This document shows, piece after piece, positions 46,538 to 56,084 of a stretch of DNA of 64,000 bases. The notes below the pieces were generated by a model. That model did no database searches and was not told where the DNA came from. It saw nothing but the letters and a program-made list of their open reading frames with translations. The DNA is from Sulfuricaulis limicola (GTDB taxonomy: Bacteria; Pseudomonadota; Gammaproteobacteria; Acidiferrobacterales; Sulfurifustaceae): positions 372,001 through 436,000 of the forward strand of contig NZ_AP014879.1 of NCBI RefSeq assembly GCF_002355735.1. The letters are read 5' to 3'. Numbering within the stretch: the stretch's first letter is position 1; every line of letters starts with the position of its first letter. The translations under genes were made by a program, and so were the position numbers.

Positions 46538-48016
46538 CTAGCGCTTGCCGCCCAGCAGGGAACCCAGCACGCCGCGGATCAGGTTGCGGCCGATCTGGCT
46601 GCCGATGGAGCGGGCCGCGCTTTTGACCATGGCCTCGGCCGCGCCTTCGCGCCGGCCACCGCGCGGACCGGTGGAGCCGAGCAGGCTGTCCAGCAATCCG
46701 CCGCCGCTTTTTTCGGGCGCCGCGGCAGCGGGCACAGCAGTCTGGGCCGCGCGTTGCTTCAGGATTTCGTAGGCCGATTCACGATCAACGGTTTTTTCGT
46801 ACTGACCCTTGACGGCGGAGGCGTCGAGCAGGCCCTGGCGCTCGGCGGCGCTGAGCGGACCGAGCCGGCTCTGCGGCGGGCAGACGAAGGCGCGCTCGAC
46901 GATACCCGGACTGCCTTTCTCGTCCAGCAGCGACACCAGCGCCTCGCCCACGCCCAGCTCGGTGATGACGGATTCGATCTTGAGTTTGGGGTTGGCGCGA
47001 AAGGTTTCGGCCGCGGCGCGCACCGCTTTCTGGTCGCGCGGCGTGAAGGCGCGCAGCGCGTGCTGCACGCGGTTGCCGAGCTGGCCCAGCACCTGGTCCG
47101 GGATGTCGAGCGGATTCTGCGACACGAAAAACACACCCACGCCCTTGGAGCGGATCAGGCGCACGACCTGCTCGATCTTTTCCAGCAGCGCCGTCGGCGC
47201 GTCGTCGAACAGCAGGTGCGCCTCGTCGAAGAAAAACACCAGTTTCGGCTTGTCGCGGTCGCCGACCTCGGGCAACTGCTCGAACAATTCCGCCAGCAGC
47301 CACAACAGGAAGGTGGCATAGACCTTGGGCGACTGCATGAGTCTGTCGGCGGCGAGGATGTTGATCACGCCGCGACCGTCCTGCGTCTGCATCAGGTCGT
47401 CGAGGTTCAGCGCCGGTTCGCCGAAAAACTTTTCCGCGCCCTGGTTCTCCAGCGTCAGCAGCGCGCGCTGGATGGCGCCGACCGAAGCCCCGGAAATGTT
47501 GCCGTAGGCGGTGGTGAAGTCCTTGGCGTTGTCGCCGACATGCTGGGCCATGCTGCGCAGGTCCTTGAGGTCGAGCAGCAGCCAGCCGTTGTCGTCGGCG
47601 ATTTTGAAGATGAGATTGAGCACGCCTTCCTGCGTGTCGTTGAGATTGAGCAGGCGCGACAGCAGCAGCGGCCCCATCTCGGAGACCGTGGCGCGCACCG
47701 GGTGCCCCTGCTCGCCGAACACGTCCCACAGCGTTACCGGGAATCCCTGGTAGGCGAAGCCCTCGGGCTTCAGCAGCTTGACGCGTTCTTCCACCTTGGG
47801 ATTGCCGCCGCCTTTCTGGCTGACGCCGGCCAGGTCGCCCTTGACGTCGGCCATGAACACCGGCACGCCGATGGCGCTCAAGCGCTCGGCCATCACTTGC
47901 AGCGTGACGGTTTTGCCGGTGCCGGTGGCGCCCGCAATCATCCCATGGCGGTTGGCCATTTTCGGCAGGAGGTGAATCCATTCCCTGCTTTTGGCGATCG
48001 GCAGCGGTTCGGTCAT
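46538..48016 (-). CDS. HerA-like/DUF853 P-loop ATPase (YjgR type)
   Basis: 492 aa. Walker [13 protein letters not shown] near residue 32 and Walker [17 protein letters not shown] are clear, with a later [20 protein letters not shown] segment typical of DUF853 proteins. Its cellular role is not well defined; relatives are annotated as helicase HerA-like. It lies ten bases after the aminotransferase gene and is probably co-transcribed with it. Confidence 0.87.
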   Translation of the reverse strand: MTEPLPIAKSREWIHLLPKMANRHGMIAGATGTGKTVTLQVMAERLSAIGVPVFMADVKGDLAGVSQKGGGNPKVEERVKLLKPEGFAYQGFPVTLWDVFGEQGHPVRATVSEMGPLLLSRLLNLNDTQEGVLNLIFKIADDNGWLLLDLKDLRSMAQHVGDNAKDFTTAYGNISGASVGAIQRALLTLENQGAEKFFGEPALNLDDLMQTQDGRGVINILAADRLMQSPKVYATFLLWLLAELFEQLPEVGDRDKPKLVFFFDEAHLLFDDAPTALLEKIEQVVRLIRSKGVGVFFVSQNPLDIPDQVLGQLGNRVQHALRAFTPRDQKAVRAAAETFRANPKLKIESVITELGVGEALVSLLDEKGSPGIVERAFVCPPQSRLGPLSAAERQGLLDASAVKGQYEKTVDRESAYEILKQRAAQTAVPAAAAPEKSGGGLLDSLLGSTGPRGGRREGAAEAMVKSAARSIGSQIGRNLIRGVLGSLLGGKR

Positions 48017-48026
48017 GGGAGTTTCC

Positions 48027-49208
48027 TCAGTTCGGTACCGCCACGTTTTGCGCGGCGTTCATGGCCACGCCGGTGCGAATCGGGGCGCGCATGTCGGCCA
48101 GCACGGCCTCGAGCGCTTCCAGACAGTACATGACGTTTTTCATGTTGGCGCCGTAGCCCATGAGGCCGATGCGTATGATCCTGCCGGCGAGCGCCCCGAG
48201 GCCGGCGCCGATTTCGAGATTGTAATCGTTCAGCAGGCGGTTGCGCAGCACGGCCTCGTCCACGCCTTCCGGCACCACGATGGCGTTCAGCTGCGGCAGG
48301 CGCGCCGATTCCCTGACGAGGAAGGACAGCCCCATGGCTTCGATGCCCGAGCGCAGCGCCAGATGCTGATGCCGGTGTCGCGCCCAGGAATGTTCCAGCC
48401 CTTCTTCCTGCAGCATCGCCAGCGCTTCGTGCAGCCCATATAAGGTATTGATCGGGGCGGTGTGGTGATAGGCGCGCTTGCCCGAGCCCCAGTAGCCCAT
48501 CACCAGATTGAGATCGAGGAACCAGCTTTGCACCCGGGTTTTGCGCTGCTTGATCTTGTCCACCGCGCGGTCGTTCATCGTGAGCGGCGCCAGGCCCGGG
48601 GTGCAGGACAGGCATTTCTGCGAGCCGGAGTAGACGGCGTCGAGGCCCCACTCATCCACCTTCAGGGGCGAGCCGCCGAGCGAGGTTACGGTGTCCACGA
48701 TGGTCAGGCAGTCATGGTGGCGCGCGATACCGGCGAGCGTCTTGGCGTCCGATTGCACGCCGGTGGAAGTCTCGGCATGCACGAAGGCGACGATTCTGGC
48801 ATCACGGTGGGTCTTGAGCGCATCCTCGAGTTTGTCCGGGCTCACCGGCGTGCCCATGGCATCCTCGACCACGATCGGCACGCCGCCGGCGCGCTCGATG
48901 TTTTCCTTCATGCGTGCGCCGAATACGCCGTTGATGCACACGACGACTTTTTCACCCGGCTCCACCAGGTTGACGAAGCAGGCCTCCATGCCGGCCGAGG
49001 CGGGCGCGGAAATGGGAATGGTCAAGGCATTGCCGGTCTGGAAGGCGTACTGCAGCAGCCCCTTGATCTCCTCCATCATGGCGATGAAGGCGGGGTCGAG
49101 GTGGCCGATGGTCGGGCGCGCCATGGCCGTGAGCACGCGCGGATGCACGTCCGAGGGTCCCGGTCCCATCAGGGTGCGAACCGGGGGATTGAAGGATGTG
49201 TAACTCAT
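48027..49208 (-). CDS. Alanine/serine--glyoxylate aminotransferase, class V
   Basis: 393 aa PLP enzyme with [15 protein letters not shown], the [16 protein letters not shown] segment, and the PLP lysine in [14 protein letters not shown]. It would convert glyoxylate and an amino donor to glycine, or serine to hydroxypyruvate. Its place beside an IclR regulator and a glyoxylate operon supports that role. The substrate preference cannot be read from the sequence. Confidence 0.88.
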   Translation of the reverse strand: MSYTSFNPPVRTLMGPGPSDVHPRVLTAMARPTIGHLDPAFIAMMEEIKGLLQYAFQTGNALTIPISAPASAGMEACFVNLVEPGEKVVVCINGVFGARMKENIERAGGVPIVVEDAMGTPVSPDKLEDALKTHRDARIVAFVHAETSTGVQSDAKTLAGIARHHDCLTIVDTVTSLGGSPLKVDEWGLDAVYSGSQKCLSCTPGLAPLTMNDRAVDKIKQRKTRVQSWFLDLNLVMGYWGSGKRAYHHTAPINTLYGLHEALAMLQEEGLEHSWARHRHQHLALRSGIEAMGLSFLVRESARLPQLNAIVVPEGVDEAVLRNRLLNDYNLEIGAGLGALAGRIIRIGLMGYGANMKNVMYCLEALEAVLADMRAPIRTGVAMNAAQNVAVPN

Positions 49209-49315
49209 GCTTTATGTCGTTCCGGGGCTGCGGGAAGCGCGCAGTATAGAGTCATTGCGCATGGGCGCAAACCGGCTGCGCCCCGGATGCGTGCAATGTG
49301 TAAATACGGGTAAAT

Positions 49316-50080
49316 TCAGGACTTGGCAGAGTAACCGAGTCGGGCGGACAGGTCGGCGCCGGCCTTCTTGATCAGGGCCACCCAGGATTGCTGGCGCCGT
49401 TCGTGCGGCGCCGAGATGGAAAGGCCCGCCACCATGGTCCCGTGGGCGTCGCGCACCGGCACGCCGATGCAGCTCACGCCCTGTTCCGCCTCCTCGTTGT
49501 CGAGCGCATAACCCTGCTTGGGCGCGTTGGCGATCTGGGCCCAGAGCTTGGTGACCTGGGTATGGGTGTTGGCGGTGTAGCGCGGCAGGCCGGTGCGCCG
49601 CGCGTACTCGCGCGTGGCCTTCTCGCCGCTGCCGGCGAGAAACAGCTTGCCCACCGCGGTCACGTGCAGCGGCGCGCGGCTGCCGATCACCTGCTCCACG
49701 CGCATCATGCGGTTGGGCGCGACGCGCTCGACGTACACGACTTCGTCGCCTTCGCGTACGGTGAGGTTCACGGTTTCGCCCACCTGCGCGCACAGTGCCT
49801 CCATGATCGGCTTGGCCTCGCGCAGCAGGTCGACCTTGCCGTGCACGTGACTGCCGAAGTGCAGCAGCTTCACGCCCAGCGCGTAGCGGCCGGCGGAGGT
49901 GCGCTCCACCAGCCCGTGACTGGCGAGCGCGTTGAGGATGCGGAAGGCGGTGGAGGGATGCAGCCGGGTTTCGGCCGACAGGAATTTCAGGCTGGCCGGT
50001 TCCGGGTGCGTGGTGATGGCTTCCAGCAGCGCGGTGACGCGGTCGATGACCTGGATGGAGGAGGCGGCGGCTTTTGGCAT
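49316..50080 (-). CDS. IclR-family transcriptional regulator
   Basis: 254 aa. The N-terminal winged helix (FLSAETRLHPSTAFRILNAL) is followed by the IclR effector domain (VGKLFLAGSGEKATREYARR, GVSCIGVPVRDAHGTMVAGL). It is transcribed away from gcl with an inverted repeat just before its start codon, so it is the likely regulator of the glyoxylate genes and of itself, probably responding to glyoxylate or a related acid. Confidence 0.9.
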   Translation of the reverse strand: MPKAAASSIQVIDRVTALLEAITTHPEPASLKFLSAETRLHPSTAFRILNALASHGLVERTSAGRYALGVKLLHFGSHVHGKVDLLREAKPIMEALCAQVGETVNLTVREGDEVVYVERVAPNRMMRVEQVIGSRAPLHVTAVGKLFLAGSGEKATREYARRTGLPRYTANTHTQVTKLWAQIANAPKQGYALDNEEAEQGVSCIGVPVRDAHGTMVAGLSISAPHERRQQSWVALIKKAGADLSARLGYSAKS

Positions 50081-50118
50081 ATTTCGTATAATGAAATCGA
50101 TTATGTATTGTGAAATAT
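50081..50118. promoter_or_regulatory. Candidate IclR operator in the iclR-gcl intergenic region
   Basis: TATTTC at 50081-50086 and GAAATA at 50113-50118 are inverted arms, with AATCGATT as an inner palindrome (50095-50102). The site directly precedes the iclR start codon and is AT-rich in a GC-rich setting. Confidence 0.4.
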
Positions 50119-50285
50119 GCTAACCTGCGTTAGCCTTTCGTGCAAGCCCGGTGGCGATCGCCGGCGGGCGGACAGGCTTCCTGCTGGATTTCCCCTGAAG
50201 ACGATGGTAAGACGGGCGAGCGCAGCGAGCAGGGATCACTTTTCGAAGCACAATTCCGTGTCGTGATATACCGAGGAAACAAGCC

Positions 50286-52049
50286 ATGGCAAAAATGACC
50301 GCAACCGAAGCGGCGATACGCGTGATGGAAAGCGAAGGCGTCGAGCTGACGTTCGGCGTTCCGGGCGCCGCGATCCTGCCGCTGTATCAGGCGATGAACG
50401 GGAGCAAGATCAAGCACGTGCTGGTGCGCCACGAGGAAGGCGGGACCCACGCCGCGGAAGGTTACACGCGCGCCGCCAGCGGCCGCATCGGCGTCTGCAT
50501 CGGCACCTCCGGTCCGGCCGGCACCAACATGATCACCGGCCTGTACTCGGCCATGGCCGACAGCATTCCGATCCTGTGCATCACCGGCCAGGCGCCGCGC
50601 GCCAAGCTGCACAAGGAAGATTTCCAGGCAGTCGACATCGCCGCCATCGCCAAGCCCGTGACCAAGTGGGCCATCACCGTCATGGAAGCGGCGCAGGTGC
50701 CGCGCGCCTTCCGCCAGGCGTTTCATCTCATGCGTTCGGGTCGTCCCGGTCCGGTCTTGATCGATTTGCCAATCGATGTTCAGAAAGAAATCATCGAGTA
50801 CGATCCGGAGTCCGATTTCCCGCTGGAGGTGTTCAAGCCGCGCCCGCACCGCAAGCAGATTGAGAAGGCGCTCGACATGATGATGGCGGCGCAGCGGCCG
50901 CTGATCATCGCCGGTGGCGGCATCATCAATGCCGAGGCTTCGGACCTGCTGGTGGAGCTGGCCGAACTGACCCAGACGCCGGTCATTCCGACGCTCATGG
51001 GCTGGGGCAGCATCCCCGACGATCATGCACTGAACGCCGGCATGATGGGTCTGCAGACCCAGCACCGCTATGGCAACGCCACCTTCCTGCGCAGCGACTT
51101 CGTGCTCGGCATCGGCAACCGCTGGGCCAACCGCCAGACCGGCAGCCTCGACGTTTACACCAAGGGGCGCAAGTTCGTGCACGTCGACATCGATCCGATG
51201 CAGATCGGCCGCGTGTTCTGCCCCGATCTCGGCATCGTCGGCGACGCCAAGTATGCGCTCGAGGAATTCGTCGCGGCGGCACGCGCGCGCAAGCAGGCCG
51301 GCAAGATCACGAACCGCCAGCACTGGATCGCGGAGGTGCAGGAACGCAAGTACACCATGCAGCGGCGCACCGATTTCGACAACGTGCCGATCAAGCCGCA
51401 GCGCGTGTTCCAGGAAATCAACAACGTGTTCGGCGACGACACCTGTTTCGTCACCGCCATCGGCCTGTACCAGATCGCCTCGGGCCAGTTCCAGAAGGTC
51501 AACAAGCCGCGCAACTACATCGTCTGCGGCCAGGCCGGTCCGCTGGGCTGGGAAATCTCGGCCTGCACCGGCGCCAAGCTGGCCGATCCGGACAAGGAGG
51601 TCGTGGGCGTGGTCGGCGACTATTCGTTCCAGTTCCTGATCGAGGAGCTCGCGGTCGCGGCCCAGCACCATGTGCCGTTCGTGATGGTGCTGATCAACAA
51701 CTCCTACCTTGGGCTGATCCGCCAGGCCGAGATCGCCTACAAGATGGACTACGAGGTGCAGCTGAGCTTCAACAACATCAACTGCCCGGAGATCGGCGAC
51801 TACGGCGTGGACCACGTCAAGGCCGTGCAGGCCATGGGCTGTCTGGCCACGCGCATCTTCGATCCGAAACTCATGGCGCCCGCCTTCGAGGAGGCGCGCC
51901 GCCTGAGTAAGGAAAAGCGCGTGCCGGTCGTGGTCGAGGTGATCACCGAGCGCGTGACCAATATCTCCATGGGCCCGGAGATCGACAAGATCAACGAGTT
52001 CGAGGAGATTCTCGACCGCAAGCCGGCGAAGAAAACCGAAGCGGCCTGA
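50286..52049 (+). CDS. gcl: Glyoxylate carboligase (tartronate-semialdehyde synthase)
   Basis: 587 aa ThDP enzyme joining two glyoxylates into tartronate semialdehyde with CO2 release. Family marks are [54 protein letters not shown] and [14 protein letters not shown] at the end, all near-identical in type to E. coli Gcl. At the position where E. coli Gcl has Val51 this protein has Glu50 (VRHEEGGTH). GAGGAAACAAGCC precedes the ATG. It heads a unit with hyi, glxR and glcF. Confidence 0.92.
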   Translation: MAKMTATEAAIRVMESEGVELTFGVPGAAILPLYQAMNGSKIKHVLVRHEEGGTHAAEGYTRAASGRIGVCIGTSGPAGTNMITGLYSAMADSIPILCITGQAPRAKLHKEDFQAVDIAAIAKPVTKWAITVMEAAQVPRAFRQAFHLMRSGRPGPVLIDLPIDVQKEIIEYDPESDFPLEVFKPRPHRKQIEKALDMMMAAQRPLIIAGGGIINAEASDLLVELAELTQTPVIPTLMGWGSIPDDHALNAGMMGLQTQHRYGNATFLRSDFVLGIGNRWANRQTGSLDVYTKGRKFVHVDIDPMQIGRVFCPDLGIVGDAKYALEEFVAAARARKQAGKITNRQHWIAEVQERKYTMQRRTDFDNVPIKPQRVFQEINNVFGDDTCFVTAIGLYQIASGQFQKVNKPRNYIVCGQAGPLGWEISACTGAKLADPDKEVVGVVGDYSFQFLIEELAVAAQHHVPFVMVLINNSYLGLIRQAEIAYKMDYEVQLSFNNINCPEIGDYGVDHVKAVQAMGCLATRIFDPKLMAPAFEEARRLSKEKRVPVVVEVITERVTNISMGPEIDKINEFEEILDRKPAKKTEAA

Positions 52050-52073
52050 AAAAGCCGAACTTAATGAATATGA

Positions 52074-52169
52074 TTTTGAACCGCCAAGACGCCAAGAACG
52101 CCAGGTTTTTAAATTAAAAAAGCCTTTCTTGGCGACCTTGGCGTCTTGGCGGTTAATTTCTTTTTTGTC
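52074..52169. repeat. Palindromic repeat type A, copy 1 (gcl-hyi gap)
   Basis: AACCGCCAAGACGCCAAG (52079-52096) is the exact reverse complement of CTTGGCGTCTTGGCGGTT (52137-52154). A T-rich run follows. Copy 2 is at 53996-54090. Confidence 0.9.
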
Positions 52170-52192
52170 AGGAATTCTAGGAAGGAAAAACC

Positions 52193-52975
52193 ATGCCCAA
52201 ATTCGCCGCCAACCTGACCATGCTGTACAACGAGGTCGATTTCCCCGACCGCTTCGAGGCCGCTGCCCGCGATGGCTTCAAGGGCGTCGAGTACCTGTTT
52301 CCCTATGCTTACGATAAAAACCAGCTCGCGGACAAGCTCAAGACACACAAGCTGACGCAGGTGTTGCACAACCTGCCGGCGGGCGACTGGGGCGCGGGCG
52401 AGCGCGGCATCGGCTGTCTGCCGGCGCGCGTCGGCGAATTCCAGGACGGCGTCGGCAAGGCCATCGAGTACGCCACCGCGCTGGGATGCAAGCAGGTCAA
52501 CTGCCTCGCCGGGATCGCGCCGAAGGACGCCAAGCCGGACGCGCTGCGTAAGACCTTCGTCGAAAATCTGAAATTCGCTGCCGGCAAGCTCAAGGCCGCC
52601 GGCATTCGGCTCCTGATCGAGCCGATCAACACCTTCGACATCCCGGGCTTTTATCTCTCGCGCACGGCGCAGGCGCTGGAAATCATGAACGATGTCGGTT
52701 CGGACGACCTGTTTCTGCAATACGACGTGTACCACATGCAGCGCATGGAGGGTGAACTGGCGGCGAGCCTGAAGAACCATCTCGCGCGTATCCGCCACAT
52801 CCAGATCGCGGATAACCCTGGTCGTAATGAACCCGGCACCGGCGAAATCAATTACTCATTCCTTTTCAAACATATCGACCAGATCGGTTACGACGGCTGG
52901 ATCGGCTGCGAGTACAAGCCGGCGGGCAAGACCAGCGCCTGCCTCGGCTGGGCCGCGGCGTATCTGTCGCGTTAA
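52193..52975 (+). CDS. hyi: Hydroxypyruvate isomerase
   Basis: 260 aa TIM-barrel of the Hyi family. Start MPKFAANLTMLYNEVDFPDR and segments FKGVEYLFPY, IEPINTFDIPGFYLSRT and LQYDVYHMQRMEG are characteristic, with acidic metal ligands in IEPIN and QYDVYH. It interconverts hydroxypyruvate and tartronate semialdehyde. AGGAAGGAAAAACC precedes the start. Palindromic repeats flank it on both sides. Confidence 0.9.
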   Translation: MPKFAANLTMLYNEVDFPDRFEAAARDGFKGVEYLFPYAYDKNQLADKLKTHKLTQVLHNLPAGDWGAGERGIGCLPARVGEFQDGVGKAIEYATALGCKQVNCLAGIAPKDAKPDALRKTFVENLKFAAGKLKAAGIRLLIEPINTFDIPGFYLSRTAQALEIMNDVGSDDLFLQYDVYHMQRMEGELAASLKNHLARIRHIQIADNPGRNEPGTGEINYSFLFKHIDQIGYDGWIGCEYKPAGKTSACLGWAAAYLSR

Positions 52976-52983
52976 CATCTTAA

Positions 52984-53085
52984 GTGAATGGACAGGATTA
53001 ACAGGATTTACAGGATTAAAAAATTTGTGAAATAAAAATCATGTTAATCCTGTGAATCCTGTCTAATTTTTCTTTTTTATGGGTT
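52984..53085. repeat. Palindromic repeat type B, copy 1 (hyi-glxR gap)
   Basis: GACAGGATTAACAGGATT (from 52991) and AATCCTGTGAATCCTGTC (to 53063) form a long imperfect hairpin made of repeated ACAGGATT units. Copy 2 is at 59363-59494. Confidence 0.88.
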
Positions 53086-53101
53086 TTTTAGGAGAACAAC
53101 C

Positions 53102-53980
53102 ATGAAAATCGGATTTATCGGTCTCGGCATCATGGGCCGCCCCATGGCCCAGAATCTTATGAAGGGCGGTCACACCCTGTACCTGTTCAGCCGCTCGGGC
53201 GTGCCCCAGGACCTGGTCGGCAACCAGGGCATCGCCTGCAAGACCGCCAAAGAAGTGGCCCAGAACGCCGAGGTGATCATCACCATGGTGCCGGACACGC
53301 CGCACGTGGAGTCCGTGCTGTTCGGCAAGGACGGCGTGGCCGAGGGCCTGTCCGCGGGCAAGATCGTGGTGGACATGAGTTCGATTGCGCCGCTCGAAAC
53401 CAAGAAATTCGCCGAGCGGATTAACAAGCTCGGTTGCGAATACATCGACGCCCCGGTGTCCGGCGGCGAAGTCGGCGCCAAGAACGCCGCGCTCACCATC
53501 ATGTGCGGCGGTACCGAGGCCGCCTTCGCCAAGGTGAAACCCTTGTTCGAATTGATGGGCAAGAACATCACGCTGGTGGGTGGCAACGGCGACGGCCAGA
53601 CCTGCAAGGTGGCCAACCAGATCATCGTGGCGCTGACCATCGAGGCGGTGGGCGAGGCGCTGCTGTTCGCCTCCAAGGCCGGGGCCGATCCGGCCAAGGT
53701 GCGCCAGGCCCTGATGGGCGGCTTCGCCTCGTCGAAAATCCTCGAAGTGCACGGCGAGCGCATGATCAAGCGCACCTTCAATCCCGGCTTCCGCATCGAG
53801 CTGCACCAGAAGGATTTGAACCTGGCGCTGTCGGGCGCGCGTGCGCTCCACATCAGCCTGCCCAACACGGCCACCTGCCAGGAGCTGTTCAATGCCTGCG
53901 CCGCCAACGGCGGCAGCGCCTGGGACCACTCGGCCATGGTGCGAGCGCTGGAAATGCTGGCCAAGCACGAAATCAAATAA
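53102..53980 (+). CDS. glxR: 2-hydroxy-3-oxopropionate (tartronate semialdehyde) reductase
   Basis: 292 aa of the beta-hydroxyacid dehydrogenase family. The nucleotide-binding motif is IGFIGLGIMGRPMAQNLMKG, the substrate motif YIDAPVSGGEVGAKNA, and the catalytic Lys is in GQTCKVANQI. It reduces tartronate semialdehyde to glycerate, completing the Gcl route. TTTTTTAGGAGAACAACC precedes the ATG and comes right after a type B repeat. Confidence 0.92.
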   Translation: MKIGFIGLGIMGRPMAQNLMKGGHTLYLFSRSGVPQDLVGNQGIACKTAKEVAQNAEVIITMVPDTPHVESVLFGKDGVAEGLSAGKIVVDMSSIAPLETKKFAERINKLGCEYIDAPVSGGEVGAKNAALTIMCGGTEAAFAKVKPLFELMGKNITLVGGNGDGQTCKVANQIIVALTIEAVGEALLFASKAGADPAKVRQALMGGFASSKILEVHGERMIKRTFNPGFRIELHQKDLNLALSGARALHISLPNTATCQELFNACAANGGSAWDHSAMVRALEMLAKHEIK

Positions 53981-53995
53981 GGAAGGTATGATTAT

Positions 53996-54090
53996 TTGAT
54001 TTTGAACCGCCAAGAACGCCAAGTTTTTAAATTAAATAACTGCTTTTCTTGGCGACCTTGGCGTCTTGGCGGTTAATCTCTTTTTTAAAT
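53996..54090. repeat. Palindromic repeat type A, copy 2 (glxR-glcF gap)
   Basis: AACCGCCAAGAACGCCAAG (54005-54023) pairs with CTTGGCGTCTTGGCGGTT (54057-54074) with one bulged A. Both copies share the flanking TGATTTTGAACCGCC and GGTTAAT...TTTTTT, so they are copies of one element. Confidence 0.9.
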
Positions 54091-54155
54091 AGAACTTCCA
54101 TCATGATTTAGGTATCGTTCGGCCATCCGCCAACGCCACCCACGCCGCGCGCACC

Positions 54156-55382
54156 ATGCAAACCGCCCTGGCCGATTTCATCCGCGACACGCCGCAGGGC
54201 ATCGAGGCCGATGCCGTGCTGCGCACCTGCGTGCACTGCGGCATGTGCAACGCCACCTGTCCAACCTACCAACTGCTGGGCGACGAGCTCGACGGTCCGC
54301 GCGGGCGCATTTACCTGATCAAGCAGATGCTCGAAGGCGCCACGGTCACGCGCAGCACCCTGACGCATCTGGACCGCTGCCTCACCTGCCGCAATTGCGA
54401 GACCACCTGTCCCTCGGGCGTGCAGTATCACAAGTTGCTGGATATTGGCCGCACCCTCGTCGAGCAGAAAGTGGAACGCGGCCGTTTCGATCAATTGAAA
54501 CGCTGGTTGCTGCGGGCCGTCATTCCCTATCCGGCACGCTTCACGCCGTTGTTGCGGCTGGGGCAGCTGGTGCGTCCGCTGTTGCCGCCTTTTCTCAAGC
54601 GTTCCGTGCCGCCGCGCCAATCGGCGGCTCCGTGGCCGGCGACGGCGCATGCACGCACGATGCTGGTACTCGAAGGTTGCGCCCAGCCCGCCATCGCGCC
54701 CAACATCAATGCCGCCGCCGCGCGCGTGCTCGACCGGCTCGGCATCCGTCTGGTCGCCGCTTCCGGCGCCGGCTGCTGCGGCGCGGCCAGCCACCATACC
54801 TCCGGCGTGGACCAGGGCCTGGACTTTGCGCGCCGCAACATCGACGCCTGGTGGCCGCATGTCGAATCCGGCGCCGAGGCCATCGTCATGACCGCGAGCG
54901 GTTGCGGCGTGCACGTGAAGGAGTACGGCCAGTTCTTGAAAAGCGATCGCGTGTACGCAACCAAAGCCAAAAAAATTTCCGAATTAACGAAAGACATCAG
55001 TGAAATTCTGGCGCGCGAGGATTTTTCGAAACTGTCTTCAGGCGCGCAACCGGAAATGAAGGTCGCTTTCCATGCCCCGTGTTCGCTGCAACACGGACAG
55101 AAACTGAACGGCGTCGTGGAAAAAATCCTGCGCGGCGCCGGTTTGACCCTGGTCGCCGTGCCGGACGGTCATCTCTGCTGCGGTTCGGCGGGAACCTATT
55201 CCATCTTGCAGCAGGATCTTGCGCAGCGGCTGCTCCGCAACAAGGTCGGCGCCCTGGAATCAGGCGGTCCCGACCTCATCGCCACGGCCAACATCGGCTG
55301 TCTCGCGCATATCCAGAGCGGGACGAAGCTGCCGGTGCGGCACTGGATCGAGGTGCTGGACGCCTCCGTCTCTCCGCGCTGA
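54156..55382 (+). CDS. glcF: Glycolate oxidase iron-sulfur subunit GlcF
   Basis: 408 aa. Two ferredoxin-like clusters (CVHCGMCNATCP and CLTCRNCETTCP) precede two CCG domains (GAGCCGAASHHT and GHLCCGSAGTYS). It would pass electrons from the flavin subunits of glycolate dehydrogenase to the respiratory chain, feeding glyoxylate to Gcl. No glcD or glcE is in this window; they must be elsewhere if the complex is made. Confidence 0.92.
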   Translation: MQTALADFIRDTPQGIEADAVLRTCVHCGMCNATCPTYQLLGDELDGPRGRIYLIKQMLEGATVTRSTLTHLDRCLTCRNCETTCPSGVQYHKLLDIGRTLVEQKVERGRFDQLKRWLLRAVIPYPARFTPLLRLGQLVRPLLPPFLKRSVPPRQSAAPWPATAHARTMLVLEGCAQPAIAPNINAAAARVLDRLGIRLVAASGAGCCGAASHHTSGVDQGLDFARRNIDAWWPHVESGAEAIVMTASGCGVHVKEYGQFLKSDRVYATKAKKISELTKDISEILAREDFSKLSSGAQPEMKVAFHAPCSLQHGQKLNGVVEKILRGAGLTLVAVPDGHLCCGSAGTYSILQQDLAQRLLRNKVGALESGGPDLIATANIGCLAHIQSGTKLPVRHWIEVLDASVSPR

Positions 55383-55601
55383 GAAACCATTTATCGTGAT
55401 CTGATCGGTGTTATCCCCGTTTCCGGGCCGTATCCTTGCTCCCGGAGGCCGGGAAACCGCGCATAATCAGTCAGTTGCCAGATTACCCTGCCGGCCTTGT
55501 GGCACCCCCTTTCAGACCGCATATAAACGCAGTCAAATATGGTCTATATAAGTAATGGCTAAAGTACTCATTCACATCTTTTCAAGTATCACGGAACGAA
55601 C
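55383..55601. other. Intergenic region after glcF with an inverted repeat
   Basis: This gap of about 220 bases shows an inverted repeat, AGACCGCATAT (55514-55524) and ATATGGTCT (55537-55545), which is complementary apart from two bulged bases. TATATA at 55546 could be a -10 box. No clear terminator hairpin with a T-run is seen after glcF. Confidence 0.35.
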
Positions 55602-55805
55602 ATGAAACTGCTGTTGGACAATCTGTTTTATCTGGGCCAGATCGCCAGTCTCGTCGGACTTGGCTGGGGTGCGTGGCTGGTTCTGCGTGAATATCTGATG
55701 GATACCGTCTGCCACGGCGTCTGCCTTGGACGCAAAGTCTCCGGCCTGAGTCTGTCGCTCGCGTGCTGCCTGTTGCATCCCTTTCGCCGGACGGTGCGGG
55801 TCTGA
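55602..55805 (+). CDS. Small hypothetical membrane protein
   Basis: 67 aa from an ATG with GGAACGAAC upstream. One probable membrane helix (LGQIASLVGLGWGAWLVL) is followed by a Cys- and basic-rich tail. I do not recognise a family. It might be a chance frame, as it stands alone between glcF and the tct operon. Confidence 0.35.
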   Translation: MKLLLDNLFYLGQIASLVGLGWGAWLVLREYLMDTVCHGVCLGRKVSGLSLSLACCLLHPFRRTVRV

Positions 55806-56084
55806 CCCGCGCCGCTCCCCTCATCGTTTTCACCATATAAAAAAGCGTTTCATTGGGTGCTCAAGGTTCTTGAGTTGCCCGACTTCTCCCGTTACATTGA
55901 GTCACGGGACCACCGGACATTCCAAAATCGTTCATCTTCGCGTCAGTCGATAGCCGGAGGCGTGCATCACACCGGGATCCCGCCGTCAGGCAATGCTGTC
56001 TGAATCGACAAATGCCGCGGGAAATCGCGGTGTCGCCGGCGACGCAAAACGACAGAAATAACCGCAACAAGGACAGGAGGCATA
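55806..56084. other. Intergenic region ahead of the tct operon
   Basis: This 279-base stretch should hold the tct promoter. It contains a perfect inverted repeat, CTCAAG-GTT-CTTGAG (55860-55874), of operator size. A strong GACAGGAGG ribosome-binding site precedes the tctC ATG. Confidence 0.4.

Noticed and set aside
52074-54090. The spaced palindromes around hyi and glxR as a CRISPR-like array
   Set aside because: There are only two copies of each type, spaced by whole genes, with no regular spacers and no cas genes.
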